The position numbers and the translations under genes are program-made. Under the pieces are notes generated by a model. That model was not told where the DNA came from. It searched no databases and was given only the letters and a program-made list of their open reading frames with translations. Below, in pieces: positions 12,979 through 21,677 of a stretch of DNA of 34,373 nucleotides. The stretch is from the NCBI RefSeq assembly GCF_014644735.1, contig NZ_BMKZ01000037.1, forward strand, positions 1 through 34,373, given 5' to 3'. Source of the DNA: Caldalkalibacillus thermarum (lineage in GTDB: Bacteria > Bacillota > Bacilli > Caldalkalibacillales > Caldalkalibacillaceae). Position 1 is the stretch's first letter; each line of letters begins with the position of its first letter.

Positions 12979-12993
12979 GCCGGAGGCTGTTTC
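12969..12993 (+). terminator. Hairpin terminator after dacF
   Basis: AGCCTCC (12969-12975) pairs with GGAGGCT (12982-12988); the dacF stop codon lies in the loop. The following T-run is short (GTTTCC), so termination may be incomplete. Confidence 0.55.
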
Positions 12994-13024
12994 CTGTAAC
13001 TAACCCCAGAAAACTAGCAGCTGG

Positions 13025-13696
13025 CTAAATAACCTTCATGTCCACCACGTCTCCCCCGTTCATCTGTACAAAAAGATCTGCTATAGCCTGCAGCACGGAC
13101 AGGGGATCTTGATCGTCTTTTTGACGGTCGGGAAGATAGAGAATGTGGAGCATATTGGTCGTGCTGAGAGTTGTTTTGGTCCGGTCCGCGTCAATGATCG
13201 GGCTGCCGAATGGTCCTCTTTGATCGGCTGTGATCCACTTGCCTTCGGCGGAAGTTTCTTTGCCTGCCAAAGAGACATAGGTTTCACCAGGAAGCCCCAG
13301 GCGCATGGTCAAGTGGCTTCCAGACAGCTGATCGGCGTCATAGAGCCCGCAAGGCATGAGATAGTACAATGAGACGAAATTATTGACATCAGCAGCGGAG
13401 TGAATGAAAGGAAAAGGCTTGCCTTGCAGCACGCGGCGCAACAAAGCTTCTGAACTTGGACGGTACTTGGAAGGGGAAATTCCCAACGCTTTAAAACATT
13501 GGCGAAAATAGTCAATCTGGGGGATCTGGCTGATGTTGGCCAGCTCATGTTCCGTCTTTAATTGCTCCAAAAACAGCTCAATCCGTCCCTTTAGCATTTT
13601 GGGGGACTCAGAAACGGTTGCGCCTCGGTAGCGAATCAGGCCGATTTTCAAGTGGGGAAGTTTAGACGTGATGATTTCATCAATGGTTAATTGCAC
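13025..13696 (-). CDS. B3/4-domain protein (PheT-like editing fold)
   Basis: The 223-aa stand-alone protein has the B3/4 domain found in the beta subunit of phenylalanyl-tRNA synthetase, where it binds and edits mischarged tRNA. It is recognised by FRQCFKALGISPSKYRPSSE, ALLRRVLQGK, the segment NNFVSLYYLMPCGLYDAD, and LPGETYVSLAGKE followed by GSPIIDADRTKTT. Free-standing members are common in Bacilli and are suspected to act in trans on tRNA or amino acids; the substrate is unknown. The GTG start has GAGGTG 7 nt upstream. It converges with dacF and diverges from sspH. Confidence 0.85.
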   Translation of the reverse strand: MQLTIDEIITSKLPHLKIGLIRYRGATVSESPKMLKGRIELFLEQLKTEHELANISQIPQIDYFRQCFKALGISPSKYRPSSEALLRRVLQGKPFPFIHSAADVNNFVSLYYLMPCGLYDADQLSGSHLTMRLGLPGETYVSLAGKETSAEGKWITADQRGPFGSPIIDADRTKTTLSTTNMLHILYLPDRQKDDQDPLSVLQAIADLFVQMNGGDVVDMKVI

Positions 13697-13793
13697 TTTT
13701 TACACCTCTCTGTTGCGGGATCTTTTTCCAACCCTTTTGTTCAAAGTATAGCGGACCTTCCTCTACTTGTGAACCTCATCACCTCCATCAAGT

Positions 13794-13822
13794 GCATACT
13801 TTTCACTTGTCGGCTCATACTG
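13794..13822 (+). promoter_or_regulatory. Sigma-G-type forespore promoter of sspH
   Basis: GCATA (13794-13798), a 17-nt spacer and CATACTG (13816-13822) match the Bacillus sigma-G pattern (-35 G-ATA type, -10 CAT-CT type). It lies about 33 bp before the SspH start, as expected for a gene expressed only in the forespore. Confidence 0.6.
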
Positions 13823-13854
13823 TAAATAAAGATCCTAAGAGGAAGGTGTCAGCC

Positions 13855-14037
13855 ATGAACGTTGGACGAGCCAAACAGATCGTGGAGTCTACGGATGAAA
13901 TTGTTGTTTTACACCATGGAGAACCCATTTGGATCCAACGGGTGGATGAAGAGCGGGGAACCGCTCGCATTTATCCTTGCGACAATCCGGAACAAGAGCG
14001 TGAGGTTCCAGTTGAAGAATTGGTGGAAAAACATTAA
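13855..14037 (+). CDS. sspH: Small acid-soluble spore protein, H type
   Basis: The 60-aa protein (MNVGRAKQIVESTDEIVVLH ... VPVEELVE) matches the SspH family in length and sequence: the N-terminal NVGRAKQI, the central HGEPIWIQRVDE, and the C-terminal V-EL. Such minor SASPs are made in the forespore and deposited in the spore core. ATG 13855 follows GAGGAAGGTG; an upstream in-frame ATG at 13792 precedes the promoter and is rejected. The gene is a single unit with its own promoter and terminator. It shows that the organism is a spore former. Confidence 0.92.
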   Translation: MNVGRAKQIVESTDEIVVLHHGEPIWIQRVDEERGTARIYPCDNPEQEREVPVEELVEKH

Positions 14038-14063
14038 ATTCATACGAAAAAATTCATACGAAA

Positions 14064-14093
14064 GGCCTGCGGCGAATCCGCTGGTCTTTTTTC
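14064..14093 (+). terminator. Terminator after sspH
   Basis: GGCC-T-GCGG pairs with CCGC-T-GGTC (one T-T mismatch and one G-T pair), followed by TTTTTTCTT. Confidence 0.8.
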
Positions 14094-14150
14094 TTGCTTG
14101 CACCAGAGGACAGAAAGCGTTATGTTGAATAAAAAAGGAGTCGGTGCTGC

Positions 14151-14582
14151 ATGAAGGAAGTGACCATTTATACAGATGGAGCCTGTTCCGGCAATCCTGG
14201 CCCGGGGGGATGGGCAGCCATCTTAATTTACGGCCAGCACGTCAAAGAGCTGAGTGGTGGAAGTGAATACACGACAAACCAAAGGATGGAACTGACGGCA
14301 GCGATTGAGGGGTTGAAAGCCCTTAAAGAACCGTGTAAGGTAAAACTGTACAGTGATTCGGCCTATATGGTCAACGGATTTCAGCAAAAGTGGTACACCA
14401 AATGGGAACAAAACGGCTGGAAAAACAGCACCGGACAGCCGGTGGCCAACAAAGAACTGTGGCAAGCCTTGCTGGAACTGACGCGCAAGCATGAAGTGAG
14501 CTTTTATAAAGTCAAAGGTCATGCCGATAACAAATGGAATAATCGGTGCGATCAGTTGGCCGTGGCAGCTATTCCAAAATAA
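14151..14582 (+). CDS. rnhA: Ribonuclease HI
   Basis: The 143-aa enzyme cleaves the RNA strand of RNA-DNA hybrids such as R-loops and leftover primers. All four carboxylates are present: Asp9 (IYTDGACSGNPG), Glu47 (QRMELTAA), Asp69 (LYSDSAY) and Asp134 (NRCDQLA), plus His124 in VKGHADN. The basic helix KWYTKWEQNGWKN (about 80-92) is the substrate-handle region, so this is the classical active type HI, not the handle-less Bacillus YpdQ-type form. The ATG start has AAGGAG about 10 nt upstream. It is followed closely by queG and ogt on the same strand. Confidence 0.95.
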   Translation: MKEVTIYTDGACSGNPGPGGWAAILIYGQHVKELSGGSEYTTNQRMELTAAIEGLKALKEPCKVKLYSDSAYMVNGFQQKWYTKWEQNGWKNSTGQPVANKELWQALLELTRKHEVSFYKVKGHADNKWNNRCDQLAVAAIPK

Positions 14583-14635
14583 TCACTATAATTACCCGAG
14601 ACACAACTTACATCTTAGAGAAAGGAGGGAGCGCC

Positions 14636-15820
14636 ATGGGGCTGGCTCAAACTGAACAGCGTATTGACCTCAGACAATTAAAACAGGAGATTATCGAATA
14701 CAGCCGCTCGATCGGCATTGATAAAATCGGCTTTGCTTCTGCTGATCCCTTTGACGAATTGAAGCAGCGTTTGCTACGCCACCGGGAACTGGGTTATGAA
14801 TCCGGTTTTGAGGAACCGGACATCGACAAAAGGACCACGCCCACTAAAATTTTACCGGAAGCCAAATCGATTATTGCCATCGCCCTGGCGTATCCTTCCC
14901 GCCTGAAAAATCCGCCCCGGTCCAGGAAAGGGGCTTACCGGGGCATCCTGTGCCGGGCCTCATGGGGGCTTGATTACCACCATATTTTGCGGGATAAGCT
15001 AATCAAGCTGGAGGCATTTATCAAAAGTAAAGTGCCGGATGCCCGCTGTGAATCGATGGTCGATACCGGGGCTTTATCTGACAGGGCCGTGGCCGAGCGG
15101 GCAGGTATTGGCTGGAGCGGCAAAAACACCGCCATTATTACCAAAGAATTTGGTTCCTGGGTGTATCTGGGCGAGATGCTGACCTCCATTCCCTTTGAGC
15201 CTGATCAGCCCGTCACTGAATCGTGCGGCAGCTGCACCAAATGTCTTGACGCCTGTCCGACCGGTGCTTTAGTGCAGCCAGGCCAACTGGACTCCACCAA
15301 ATGCCTTGCCTATTTGACGCAGGTTAAGAATTTTGTGCCTGCAGCTTTTCGGGAGAAGATGGGCAACCGGTTGTATGGTTGTGACACGTGCCAGGTGGTG
15401 TGTCCCGTCAACCACAAGAAAAACTTTACCCACCATCCGGAAATGGAGCCGGATCCGGAGGTGGCCAAGCCCCTGTTGAAACCATTGTTGCGTATGAGCA
15501 AACGGGAGTTCCGGGAAAAGTTTGGCCCCACTTCATCAGCCTGGCGCGGGAAAAAGCCCTTGCAACGCAATGCCATTATCGCTTTGGGTAATTTCAAAGA
15601 TGAATCAGCTGTTCCCGAACTGATTGATCTTCTGCACAATGATCCCCGTCCAGCCATCCGGGGCACAGCGGCCTGGGCCTTGGGCAAAATCGGGACAGAA
15701 GAAGGGCGGCAAGCACTGGAGGAAGCCAACCGGCAAGAACAGGATGAGCAGGTACTGGCGGAAATTGAGCAGGCCTTAGGCATGTTTGAAGAAACCCACT
15801 CACCTCAAGGCCGTCAATAA
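14636..15820 (+). CDS. queG: Epoxyqueuosine reductase
   Basis: The 394-aa cobalamin-dependent iron-sulfur enzyme makes the last step of queuosine synthesis, reducing epoxyqueuosine to queuosine at position 34 of GUN tRNAs (Asp, Asn, His, Tyr). Visible are VDTGALSDR with the catalytic-type Asp143, AERAGIGWSGKN, and two 4Fe-4S cluster motifs with cysteines 197, 200, 203, 207 and 223, 249, 252, 256. The C-terminal HEAT-like repeats (about 310-390: VPELIDLLHNDPRPAIRGTA, AWALGKIG) bind tRNA. ATG 14636 with AAAGGAGGG upstream is chosen; the longer frame overlaps rnhA. tRNA-Asp, -Tyr and -His genes are in this window. Its stop adjoins the ogt ribosome-binding site. Confidence 0.95.
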   Translation: MGLAQTEQRIDLRQLKQEIIEYSRSIGIDKIGFASADPFDELKQRLLRHRELGYESGFEEPDIDKRTTPTKILPEAKSIIAIALAYPSRLKNPPRSRKGAYRGILCRASWGLDYHHILRDKLIKLEAFIKSKVPDARCESMVDTGALSDRAVAERAGIGWSGKNTAIITKEFGSWVYLGEMLTSIPFEPDQPVTESCGSCTKCLDACPTGALVQPGQLDSTKCLAYLTQVKNFVPAAFREKMGNRLYGCDTCQVVCPVNHKKNFTHHPEMEPDPEVAKPLLKPLLRMSKREFREKFGPTSSAWRGKKPLQRNAIIALGNFKDESAVPELIDLLHNDPRPAIRGTAAWALGKIGTEEGRQALEEANRQEQDEQVLAEIEQALGMFEETHSPQGRQ

Positions 15821-15838
15821 GGAGTAAAGGACAGAAAT

Positions 15839-16381
15839 ATGTCTACAACCTTTAATATTTACTATGCGGAGCTGGAGACACCGGTGGGGATGTTAACCTT
15901 GGCCAGGACAACAAAGGGGCTGTGCACGATTGATTTTGGCCGGGGAGAAAACACGCTGGCCACATTGGCCGCTTGGGCGCGCAAACATTTTCTGTTTGAC
16001 CGCTTGGTTCATGATCAGGAAGCTTTAAGAGAAGAACAAGAGCAGTTGCATGAATATTTCACTGGAAACCGTACCCGCTTTCAATGTGAGTTGCATCTTG
16101 TGGGCACGCCGTTTCAGAAGCGGGTCTGGCAGGCCTTGCTCACCATCCCTTATGGCGAGGTGCGTTCGTACAAAGAGATTGCCCAGCAAATCGGGACACC
16201 CCAAGCGGTACGGGCCGTGGGCGGAGCCAACAATAAAAATCCCGTGCCCATTATTGTCCCTTGCCACAGGGTGATCGGTTCCAATGGGACATTGGTCGGG
16301 TACGGCGGCGGTCTGGAAATTAAACGGCAGCTGCTCCTGTTGGAACAGGCACCGCTTAACCTTGAAGCCAATTCAGTTTAA
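15839..16381 (+). CDS. ogt: Methylated-DNA-protein-cysteine methyltransferase
   Basis: The 180-aa suicide repair protein transfers the methyl group from O6-methylguanine to its own cysteine. The active site is PCHRVIGSNG with Cys142; the preceding VRAVGGANNKNP carries the arginine-finger helix, and the N-terminal ribonuclease-like domain spans about 5-85. Length is typical. It starts 18 nt after queG, and AAGGAG begins in the queG stop codon, so the two are probably one operon. A good terminator follows. Confidence 0.94.
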   Translation: MSTTFNIYYAELETPVGMLTLARTTKGLCTIDFGRGENTLATLAAWARKHFLFDRLVHDQEALREEQEQLHEYFTGNRTRFQCELHLVGTPFQKRVWQALLTIPYGEVRSYKEIAQQIGTPQAVRAVGGANNKNPVPIIVPCHRVIGSNGTLVGYGGGLEIKRQLLLLEQAPLNLEANSV

Positions 16382-16398
16382 ACAGAAACCAGACTGAA

Positions 16399-16428
16399 GG
16401 CCTCTTTCAGCAGAGGCCCTCTTTTATT
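16399..16428 (+). terminator. Terminator of the rnhA-queG-ogt unit
   Basis: GGCCTCT (16399-16405) pairs with AGAGGCC (16412-16418), followed by CTCTTTTATT. It separates ogt from the convergent ABC genes. Confidence 0.85.
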
Positions 16429-16452
16429 ATGTTCCGCCAGGCAAAAGACAGC

Positions 16453-17238
16453 CTAGTTTCCGGCTCCGCGGTAACGTTTCACGCCTTGATTCCATACCCA
16501 AATCGACAAACTTAAAAACAACAAGCCAACCAGCGGTGTAAGAAAGGCATATCCATACCACTCTTCCCGCCCCAGGAAGTACGCAGAAGGATAGACGCCC
16601 ACAAAGGCGAAGGGCAGAATCCACGTCAGCACAAAGCGGATGACCCGGTGGTAAATATCTACCGGGTACCGCCCGTAGTTGGCAATATTGTACATCATGG
16701 GCATAATATCGGTCCGGCTGTCGGACCAAAAGCTGATGCTGGCCAAACAGACAAATACTCCGCCGTAAATGCAAGCCCCGCCCAGCACCATAAACAAAAA
16801 GATGAAAGGATCATACCAGGCCACACTCAAGCCCAGCTGAGCCCCGGCATAGAGCATAATAACCAGGCCAGTGACCGCGCCAAACAATGACTCCAGCTCC
16901 ATACGCTCCAAAATCACTTGAAACAGGCTGTGAATGGGACGGGTCAAGATACGGTCCATTTCACCTTGGACAATATAGCGCTCATTAAAATCCCAAATGT
17001 TGAAAAAGGCGGAGAAAATGGCATAGGGAACAAGAAAGAAACCGTAGATAAACAGAATCTCTTCCCGGCTCCAGCCGTTAAGCAAGGGGGTATGGCTGAA
17101 AACGACCAAAATGAACACCAGATTAACCGCTTGAAACAGCAAATCAGACATCAGTTCCACAAAGAGATCCACCCGGTAAGCCATTCTGGTTTTCAGATAC
17201 TGCAAGGTATAGTGCCAAAAAATGGAGAGATCATACAT
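16453..17238 (-). CDS. ABC-2 type exporter permease, subunit 2
   Basis: The 261-aa membrane protein belongs to the ABC-2/DUF990-type permeases (COG3694-like), with about six hydrophobic segments. It is recognised by the N-terminal LKTRMAYRVDLFVELMSDLL, the FNIWDFNERYIVQGEMDRIL motif (substrate-side loop, LTRP following), and late PFAFVGVYPSAYFLGR. It pairs with the permease encoded 4 nt upstream and with the ATPase before that. The transported substrate is unknown. It is the last gene of the three-gene operon. Confidence 0.87.
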   Translation of the reverse strand: MYDLSIFWHYTLQYLKTRMAYRVDLFVELMSDLLFQAVNLVFILVVFSHTPLLNGWSREEILFIYGFFLVPYAIFSAFFNIWDFNERYIVQGEMDRILTRPIHSLFQVILERMELESLFGAVTGLVIMLYAGAQLGLSVAWYDPFIFLFMVLGGACIYGGVFVCLASISFWSDSRTDIMPMMYNIANYGRYPVDIYHRVIRFVLTWILPFAFVGVYPSAYFLGREEWYGYAFLTPLVGLLFLSLSIWVWNQGVKRYRGAGN

Positions 17239-17241
17239 GGC

Positions 17242-18036
17242 CTACCCTCCTTGGACCACGAGTTGTTTTTTGGCCAGGAGCCACAGCACTTGAAGAGGAA
17301 CGACGAGCAATGCGGCCCACAGTGCCTGGAACAGGATGGCACTCCAAACTTCTTGGCCGGTAAATGCTTCGGTAAAAATCATACTGGGAATGTAACTGAT
17401 GGCCTGAAACGGAAGATACCCCATGACCGTTTGGGCCCAGCCCGGATAAAAGGAAATGGGCAGGATCAGGCCCGAAAACAGGTCAATGGCAATCCGTTTG
17501 GCCCGGATCAAACCATCATTGTTGAAAAAGAAAAAGGTTAACAGACCGGTCATCAGGTTCAGCTGCGTATTAATGATGAAACTGAACACCAGGGATAGAG
17601 CGAACATGAACCAGGTCCAGCCGCTGGCCGAAAAATCTAAGGGAAAAACCAGCCAGACAATCAACAAGCCGGGAGCTGAGAAGAAAAAGAGGCGGAACAG
17701 CCCTTCCCCCAATCCTTGCATGGTTTTCATGGTCAAGTAGTGATAGGGACGGACCATTTCCACCGCGACTTTTCCTTCCCGTATCTCCTGGGCAATCTCC
17801 CGGTCAATGTTGTTAAAATAGAAGGCCCTGGCCATCCAGGCCACCGCCACATACGTCGTCATTTGGGTGACCGTTAATCCCCCCAGCGATTCCTGCCCGC
17901 TGTAGATAGCTGTCCACAAAAAATAATAGGCCCCGATGTTGATGCTGTAGATCAAGATGCCGCTGTAATAATTGGTGCGGTAAGCCAGCATCATCAAAAA
18001 GCGGATGCGGATCATCTCCAAGTACATGCTAACCAT
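17242..18036 (-). CDS. ABC-2 type exporter permease, subunit 1
   Basis: The 264-aa integral membrane protein (COG4587-like ABC-2 permease) has about six membrane spans. Typical segments are MIRIRFLMMLAYRTNYYSGI near the start, IAQEIREGKVAVEMVRPYHY (cytoplasmic loop contacting the ATPase) and a late LPISFYPGWAQTVMGYLPFQ. ATG 18036 with GAAGGG 8 nt upstream overlaps the end of the ATPase gene by 8 nt, so the two are translationally coupled. Two further in-frame ATGs (18054, 18027) are possible starts. It forms a heterodimeric pore with the next gene product. Confidence 0.87.
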   Translation of the reverse strand: MVSMYLEMIRIRFLMMLAYRTNYYSGILIYSINIGAYYFLWTAIYSGQESLGGLTVTQMTTYVAVAWMARAFYFNNIDREIAQEIREGKVAVEMVRPYHYLTMKTMQGLGEGLFRLFFFSAPGLLIVWLVFPLDFSASGWTWFMFALSLVFSFIINTQLNLMTGLLTFFFFNNDGLIRAKRIAIDLFSGLILPISFYPGWAQTVMGYLPFQAISYIPSMIFTEAFTGQEVWSAILFQALWAALLVVPLQVLWLLAKKQLVVQGG

Positions 18037-19039
18037 GCTTGATCCCTTCTTCATAGATGTTGCGGATAATTTCCTCAGTGGAGACCTGGTTGACTTGCAT
18101 ATCCAAAATCTTAAAGTGTGCCGTCACCTGACGGATCAGTTCGGCAATCACTTGTTCATTGCGCACCTTGGCTACCCACAGATTTGCTTTTTCACCAGGT
18201 GACCATTCCACCGGCAAGTGTGTGGTGATTTGCCGGAGGGTTAATTGGTCGACGGACTGGCCGAAGCGGAACTGCACTTCTTTCCCTTCTGCCCACTGCT
18301 CTCGTAAGCGCTCCAGCTCACCGTCATATATAATCTTGCCCTCATCCAGCATGATCACCCGCTCGCACAAAGCTTCAATATCGGTCATATCGTGGGTGGT
18401 CAGCATAATGGTGGTGTTGTATTTACGGTTAATTTCCTTCAGAAACTCCCTGATTTTAAGCTTAACCAAGACATCCAAGCCGATGGTTGGTTCATCCAGA
18501 AACAACAGAGGAGGATTATGGATCAGGGCAGCAGCCAGTTCACACCGCATGCGCTGGCCAAGGGACAGCTTGCGCACCGGTTTGTCCAACAGGGATCCGA
18601 TGTCCAGCGTCTCGATGACATGGCTCATGTGTTGCTCATAGTCCTCGTCCGAAACCCGGTATACCTTTTTTAACAAGCGAAAAGACTCCTGAACAGCAAT
18701 GTCCCACCACAGTTGGGAACGCTGCCCGAAGACCACGCCGATCGTGCGCACAAACTGTTCCCGCTCTTTATGGGGATTCATCCCGTTGACCCGGATATAA
18801 CCGGAAGTGGGCGTTAAGATGCCGGTCAACATTTTAATGGTGGTGGACTTGCCTGCGCCGTTTTCACCGATGTAGCCCACCATTTCTCCCGGCTGGATCT
18901 GAAAACTGATACCGTCTACCGCAGAGATGATTTTATAACGACGGGTCAATAAATCCCGAAACGCACCTGTCAGACCTTTGCGGCTGGAATATGTTTTAAA
19001 CTCCTTGCGCAAGTTTCGCACTTCAATAATGGGTTGCAT
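18029..19039 (-). CDS. ABC-2 exporter ATP-binding protein
   Basis: The 336-aa ATPase powers the adjacent ABC-2 permease pair. Motifs: Walker A GENGAGKST (58-66), Q-loop region VVFGQRSQLWWDI, signature LSLGQRMR (158-165), Walker B LLFLDEPT (178-185) and H-loop His216. A C-terminal extension of about 90 residues follows, as in COG4586-type ATPases. ATG 19039 with AAAGGAGAGAG 7 nt upstream is chosen over an in-frame start 90 nt further up. The YSSRKGLTGAFRDLLTRRYK insert before Walker A is typical of this subgroup. It is the first gene of the operon and diverges from argC. Substrate unknown. Confidence 0.9.
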   Translation of the reverse strand: MQPIIEVRNLRKEFKTYSSRKGLTGAFRDLLTRRYKIISAVDGISFQIQPGEMVGYIGENGAGKSTTIKMLTGILTPTSGYIRVNGMNPHKEREQFVRTIGVVFGQRSQLWWDIAVQESFRLLKKVYRVSDEDYEQHMSHVIETLDIGSLLDKPVRKLSLGQRMRCELAAALIHNPPLLFLDEPTIGLDVLVKLKIREFLKEINRKYNTTIMLTTHDMTDIEALCERVIMLDEGKIIYDGELERLREQWAEGKEVQFRFGQSVDQLTLRQITTHLPVEWSPGEKANLWVAKVRNEQVIAELIRQVTAHFKILDMQVNQVSTEEIIRNIYEEGIKHG

Positions 19040-19193
19040 CGCTGATCTCTCTCCTTTGAGTGCTCCAACTACCATATTACTGCAAACCGTCGGACAATAA
19101 AAGGCGTATCTATTCCCTGTTTTTCTCAATTTTGCCGGGGTGGGGAGCCAACACCCAAAATAAAATTGTACTCCAAAATTTTTTTAAAAGGGA

Positions 19194-19232
19194 TTGAATA
19201 ATAATACAAAAGAAAGTATAATAATTCACTAA
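19194..19232 (+). promoter_or_regulatory. argC promoter with overlapping ARG boxes
   Basis: TTGAAT (19194-19199), a 17-nt spacer and TATAAT (19217-19222) form the promoter. TTGAATAATAATACAA (19194-19209) and TATAATAATTCA (19217-19228) resemble the AhrC/ArgR operator (TGAAT-rich A/T palindrome) and cover both promoter boxes. Arginine-bound AhrC would therefore block polymerase. The sequence is almost the same as before carA (25027-25060). Confidence 0.8.
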
Positions 19233-19299
19233 CAACGTGGTTTAATTGCAGAGACTGAAAAAGAGACATAAACAAAAATGGAAATGGGAGTGGAGCAAG

Positions 19300-20337
19300 T
19301 TGAAGGTCGCGGTGATCGGAGGAACGGGTTATGGAGGGGTGGAGCTGATTCGCCTCCTGGCCCATCATCCCCATGCAGAGCTCTCTGCCGTACTTTCCCA
19401 TACACAAAGCGGTAAAGACCTGGTGGAAGTTTATCCTCACTTGACCGGCATTGTTGAGCAAACAGTGCAAGCCCTGGATGTGGAACAGTTGGCCGAAACA
19501 CATGATCTGGTCTTTTTGGCCACCCCCTCAGGGGTAAGCAAGGATATACTGCCCCAATTGGTGGAAAAGGGGATCCGCTGTATTGATTTGGCAGGTGACT
19601 TCCGGTTAAAGGATCCCCAGTTGTATCCCCAGTGGTATCACCACGAACCAGCCTCTGACGCTTACTTGCAAAAAGCGGTGTACGGATTGAGTGAGATATA
19701 CAGAGAGGAGATTGCCCAAGCCAAGTTTATTGCCAATCCCGGCTGTTATCCGACAGCCGCTTTGTTGGGGCTGATTCCTATTTTGAAGGCAGGGTGGATT
19801 GATCCGCACACGGTGATTATTGATGCCAAATCGGGGGTCTCCGGAGCCGGGCGCAAGCAGTCCTTAGCCACCCATTTTTCAGAAACAAACGAAAACCTGA
19901 AGGTGTATAAACTGGGCGTCCATCAGCATATCCCGGAGATTGAACAGATTTTGTCCAATGTGGGACAGCAAGAGGTGAAGATCACCTTTGCCACCCACTT
20001 GGTGCCCATGACCCGGGGCATCATGTGCACCATGTATGTTCAGCTGAACGAAGGGAAAACAACCAAGGAGATCATCGACTTGTACCACAGTTTTTATGAA
20101 CGGGATGCTTTTGTGCGTATTCGTCCTGAAGGAGTATGGCCGGCAACCAAAGAGGTGTACGGTTCCAATTATTGTGACATTGGCTTTGCCCATGACCAGC
20201 GCACAGGCCGCCTGGTGATTGTTTCAGTGATCGATAACCTGGTGAAAGGGGCAGCCGGCCAAGCCATTCAAAATATGAATATTATGAATAACTGGGATGA
20301 AACAACAGGCTTAAACGTCCTGCCTGTCTATCCATAG
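19300..20337 (+). CDS. argC: N-acetyl-gamma-glutamyl-phosphate reductase
   Basis: The 345-aa enzyme carries out the third step of arginine synthesis: NADPH-dependent reduction of N-acetylglutamyl phosphate to the semialdehyde. The NADP-binding GGTGYGGVELIRLL (7-20) and the catalytic Cys149 in IANPGCYPTA are present, and SGVSGAGRK and GVHQHIPEIEQ follow. Start TTG 19300 with GGGAG 9 nt upstream gives the family-typical N-terminus MKVAVIGG; the longer frame from 19246 overlaps the promoter region. It is the first gene of argCJBD; argJ begins 20 nt after its stop. Confidence 0.95.
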   Translation: MKVAVIGGTGYGGVELIRLLAHHPHAELSAVLSHTQSGKDLVEVYPHLTGIVEQTVQALDVEQLAETHDLVFLATPSGVSKDILPQLVEKGIRCIDLAGDFRLKDPQLYPQWYHHEPASDAYLQKAVYGLSEIYREEIAQAKFIANPGCYPTAALLGLIPILKAGWIDPHTVIIDAKSGVSGAGRKQSLATHFSETNENLKVYKLGVHQHIPEIEQILSNVGQQEVKITFATHLVPMTRGIMCTMYVQLNEGKTTKEIIDLYHSFYERDAFVRIRPEGVWPATKEVYGSNYCDIGFAHDQRTGRLVIVSVIDNLVKGAAGQAIQNMNIMNNWDETTGLNVLPVYP

Positions 20338-20357
20338 AGAGGAAGAGGAGAGACACC

Positions 20358-21578
20358 ATGAATAAGATCGGCATCATTCAACAGGTTGAACACGGGAGTG
20401 TGACGCTGGCCAAAGGTTTCCAGGCTGGCGGTTTGCATTGCGGGCTGAAACGGAAAAGGAAAGATTTAGGTTGGATTTACTCGGAACAACCGGCTGCGGC
20501 CGCAGCTGTGTATACCACTAATGCTTATCAGGCGGCACCTTTGATCGTCACCCGCGAAAGCATTGCTGTGGAGCAAAAGATCCAAGGTGTTGTTGTCAAT
20601 TCAGGGAATGCCAATGCTTGTACCGGGCAGCCCGGTTTGGCGGACGCTTATGAAATGCGCAGGCTCATGGCAGACCAGTGGGGCATTGAAGAACACCTGG
20701 TGGCTGTCGCCTCCACGGGTGTAATTGGCGAGCGTCTCCCCATGGAAAAGGTAAGGGCCGGGATTGCCCAGTCCACCCGCCACGAGTATCAAGGGGTAGA
20801 GCGTTTTGAGGAAGCGATCCTGACTACAGATACGCGTACAAAACATTTTGCGGTGCAACTGGAAGTGGACGGCCAGGTGATAACGATTGGGGGAGCAGCT
20901 AAAGGTTCGGGCATGATTCATCCTAACATGGCCACCATGCTGGCCTTTATCACCACGGATGCTTGTGTGGAACAACCTTTTCTGCTGGAGGCCTTGCGTG
21001 AAGTGACCGATCAAACTTTTAACATGATTACGGTCGATGGAGACACCAGCACCAATGATATGGTCCTGGTCTTGGCCAACGGTAAGGCTAATCATCAGCC
21101 GTTAACCCCTGCTCATCCCGACTGGGAAATGTTTAAGAACGGGTTGGCAATGGTTTGCCGGGAACTGGCCAAGCAGATAGCCAGAGACGGGGAAGGCGCG
21201 ACCCGCTTAATTGAAGTCACGGTGAAAGGGGCTCCCAGCGAACAGGCAGCCAGAGGGATAGCCAAAGCGATTATTGGTTCCAATCTGGTTAAAACAGCCG
21301 TTTACGGAAAAGATCCTAACTGGGGCCGGATTGTGTGCGCCATTGGGTACAGCGGTGAGACGTTTGATCCGGAACAGGTGCAGGTCAAGATCGGTCCGGT
21401 AACGGTGGTCGATCAGGGCTTGCCGGTTCCATTCAAGGAGGAAGATGCCCAGGCGGCTTTGGGAGAAGAGACCGTGACCATTGAGGTGAACCTCAACATG
21501 GGAGAGGGCACAGCCACTGCTTGGGGCTGTGATTTGACCTACGACTACATTAAAATCAATGCCCTGTACCGGACCTGA
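20358..21578 (+). CDS. argJ: Bifunctional glutamate N-acetyltransferase / ornithine acetyltransferase
   Basis: The 406-aa enzyme recycles the acetyl group from N-acetylornithine to glutamate, and in bifunctional forms also acetylates glutamate from acetyl-CoA. The self-cleavage and nucleophile site is Thr193 in HPNMATMLAF, which splits the precursor into alpha and beta chains. GGAAKGSGMI and TVDGDTSTNDMVL support this. No argA-type synthase gene lies in the cluster, consistent with a cyclic pathway. Whether this copy is mono- or bifunctional cannot be told. GAGGAG precedes the ATG. Confidence 0.95.
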   Translation: MNKIGIIQQVEHGSVTLAKGFQAGGLHCGLKRKRKDLGWIYSEQPAAAAAVYTTNAYQAAPLIVTRESIAVEQKIQGVVVNSGNANACTGQPGLADAYEMRRLMADQWGIEEHLVAVASTGVIGERLPMEKVRAGIAQSTRHEYQGVERFEEAILTTDTRTKHFAVQLEVDGQVITIGGAAKGSGMIHPNMATMLAFITTDACVEQPFLLEALREVTDQTFNMITVDGDTSTNDMVLVLANGKANHQPLTPAHPDWEMFKNGLAMVCRELAKQIARDGEGATRLIEVTVKGAPSEQAARGIAKAIIGSNLVKTAVYGKDPNWGRIVCAIGYSGETFDPEQVQVKIGPVTVVDQGLPVPFKEEDAQAALGEETVTIEVNLNMGEGTATAWGCDLTYDYIKINALYRT

Positions 21579-21677
21579 CAGACCGGTGACAGACATCAAG
21601 ATCCCGGCTGATGAGAGACAGATACGGGGCCTGGAACAGACAATGGCTGAAGACAGGTGTGGAGAGGAGTGCGCAAC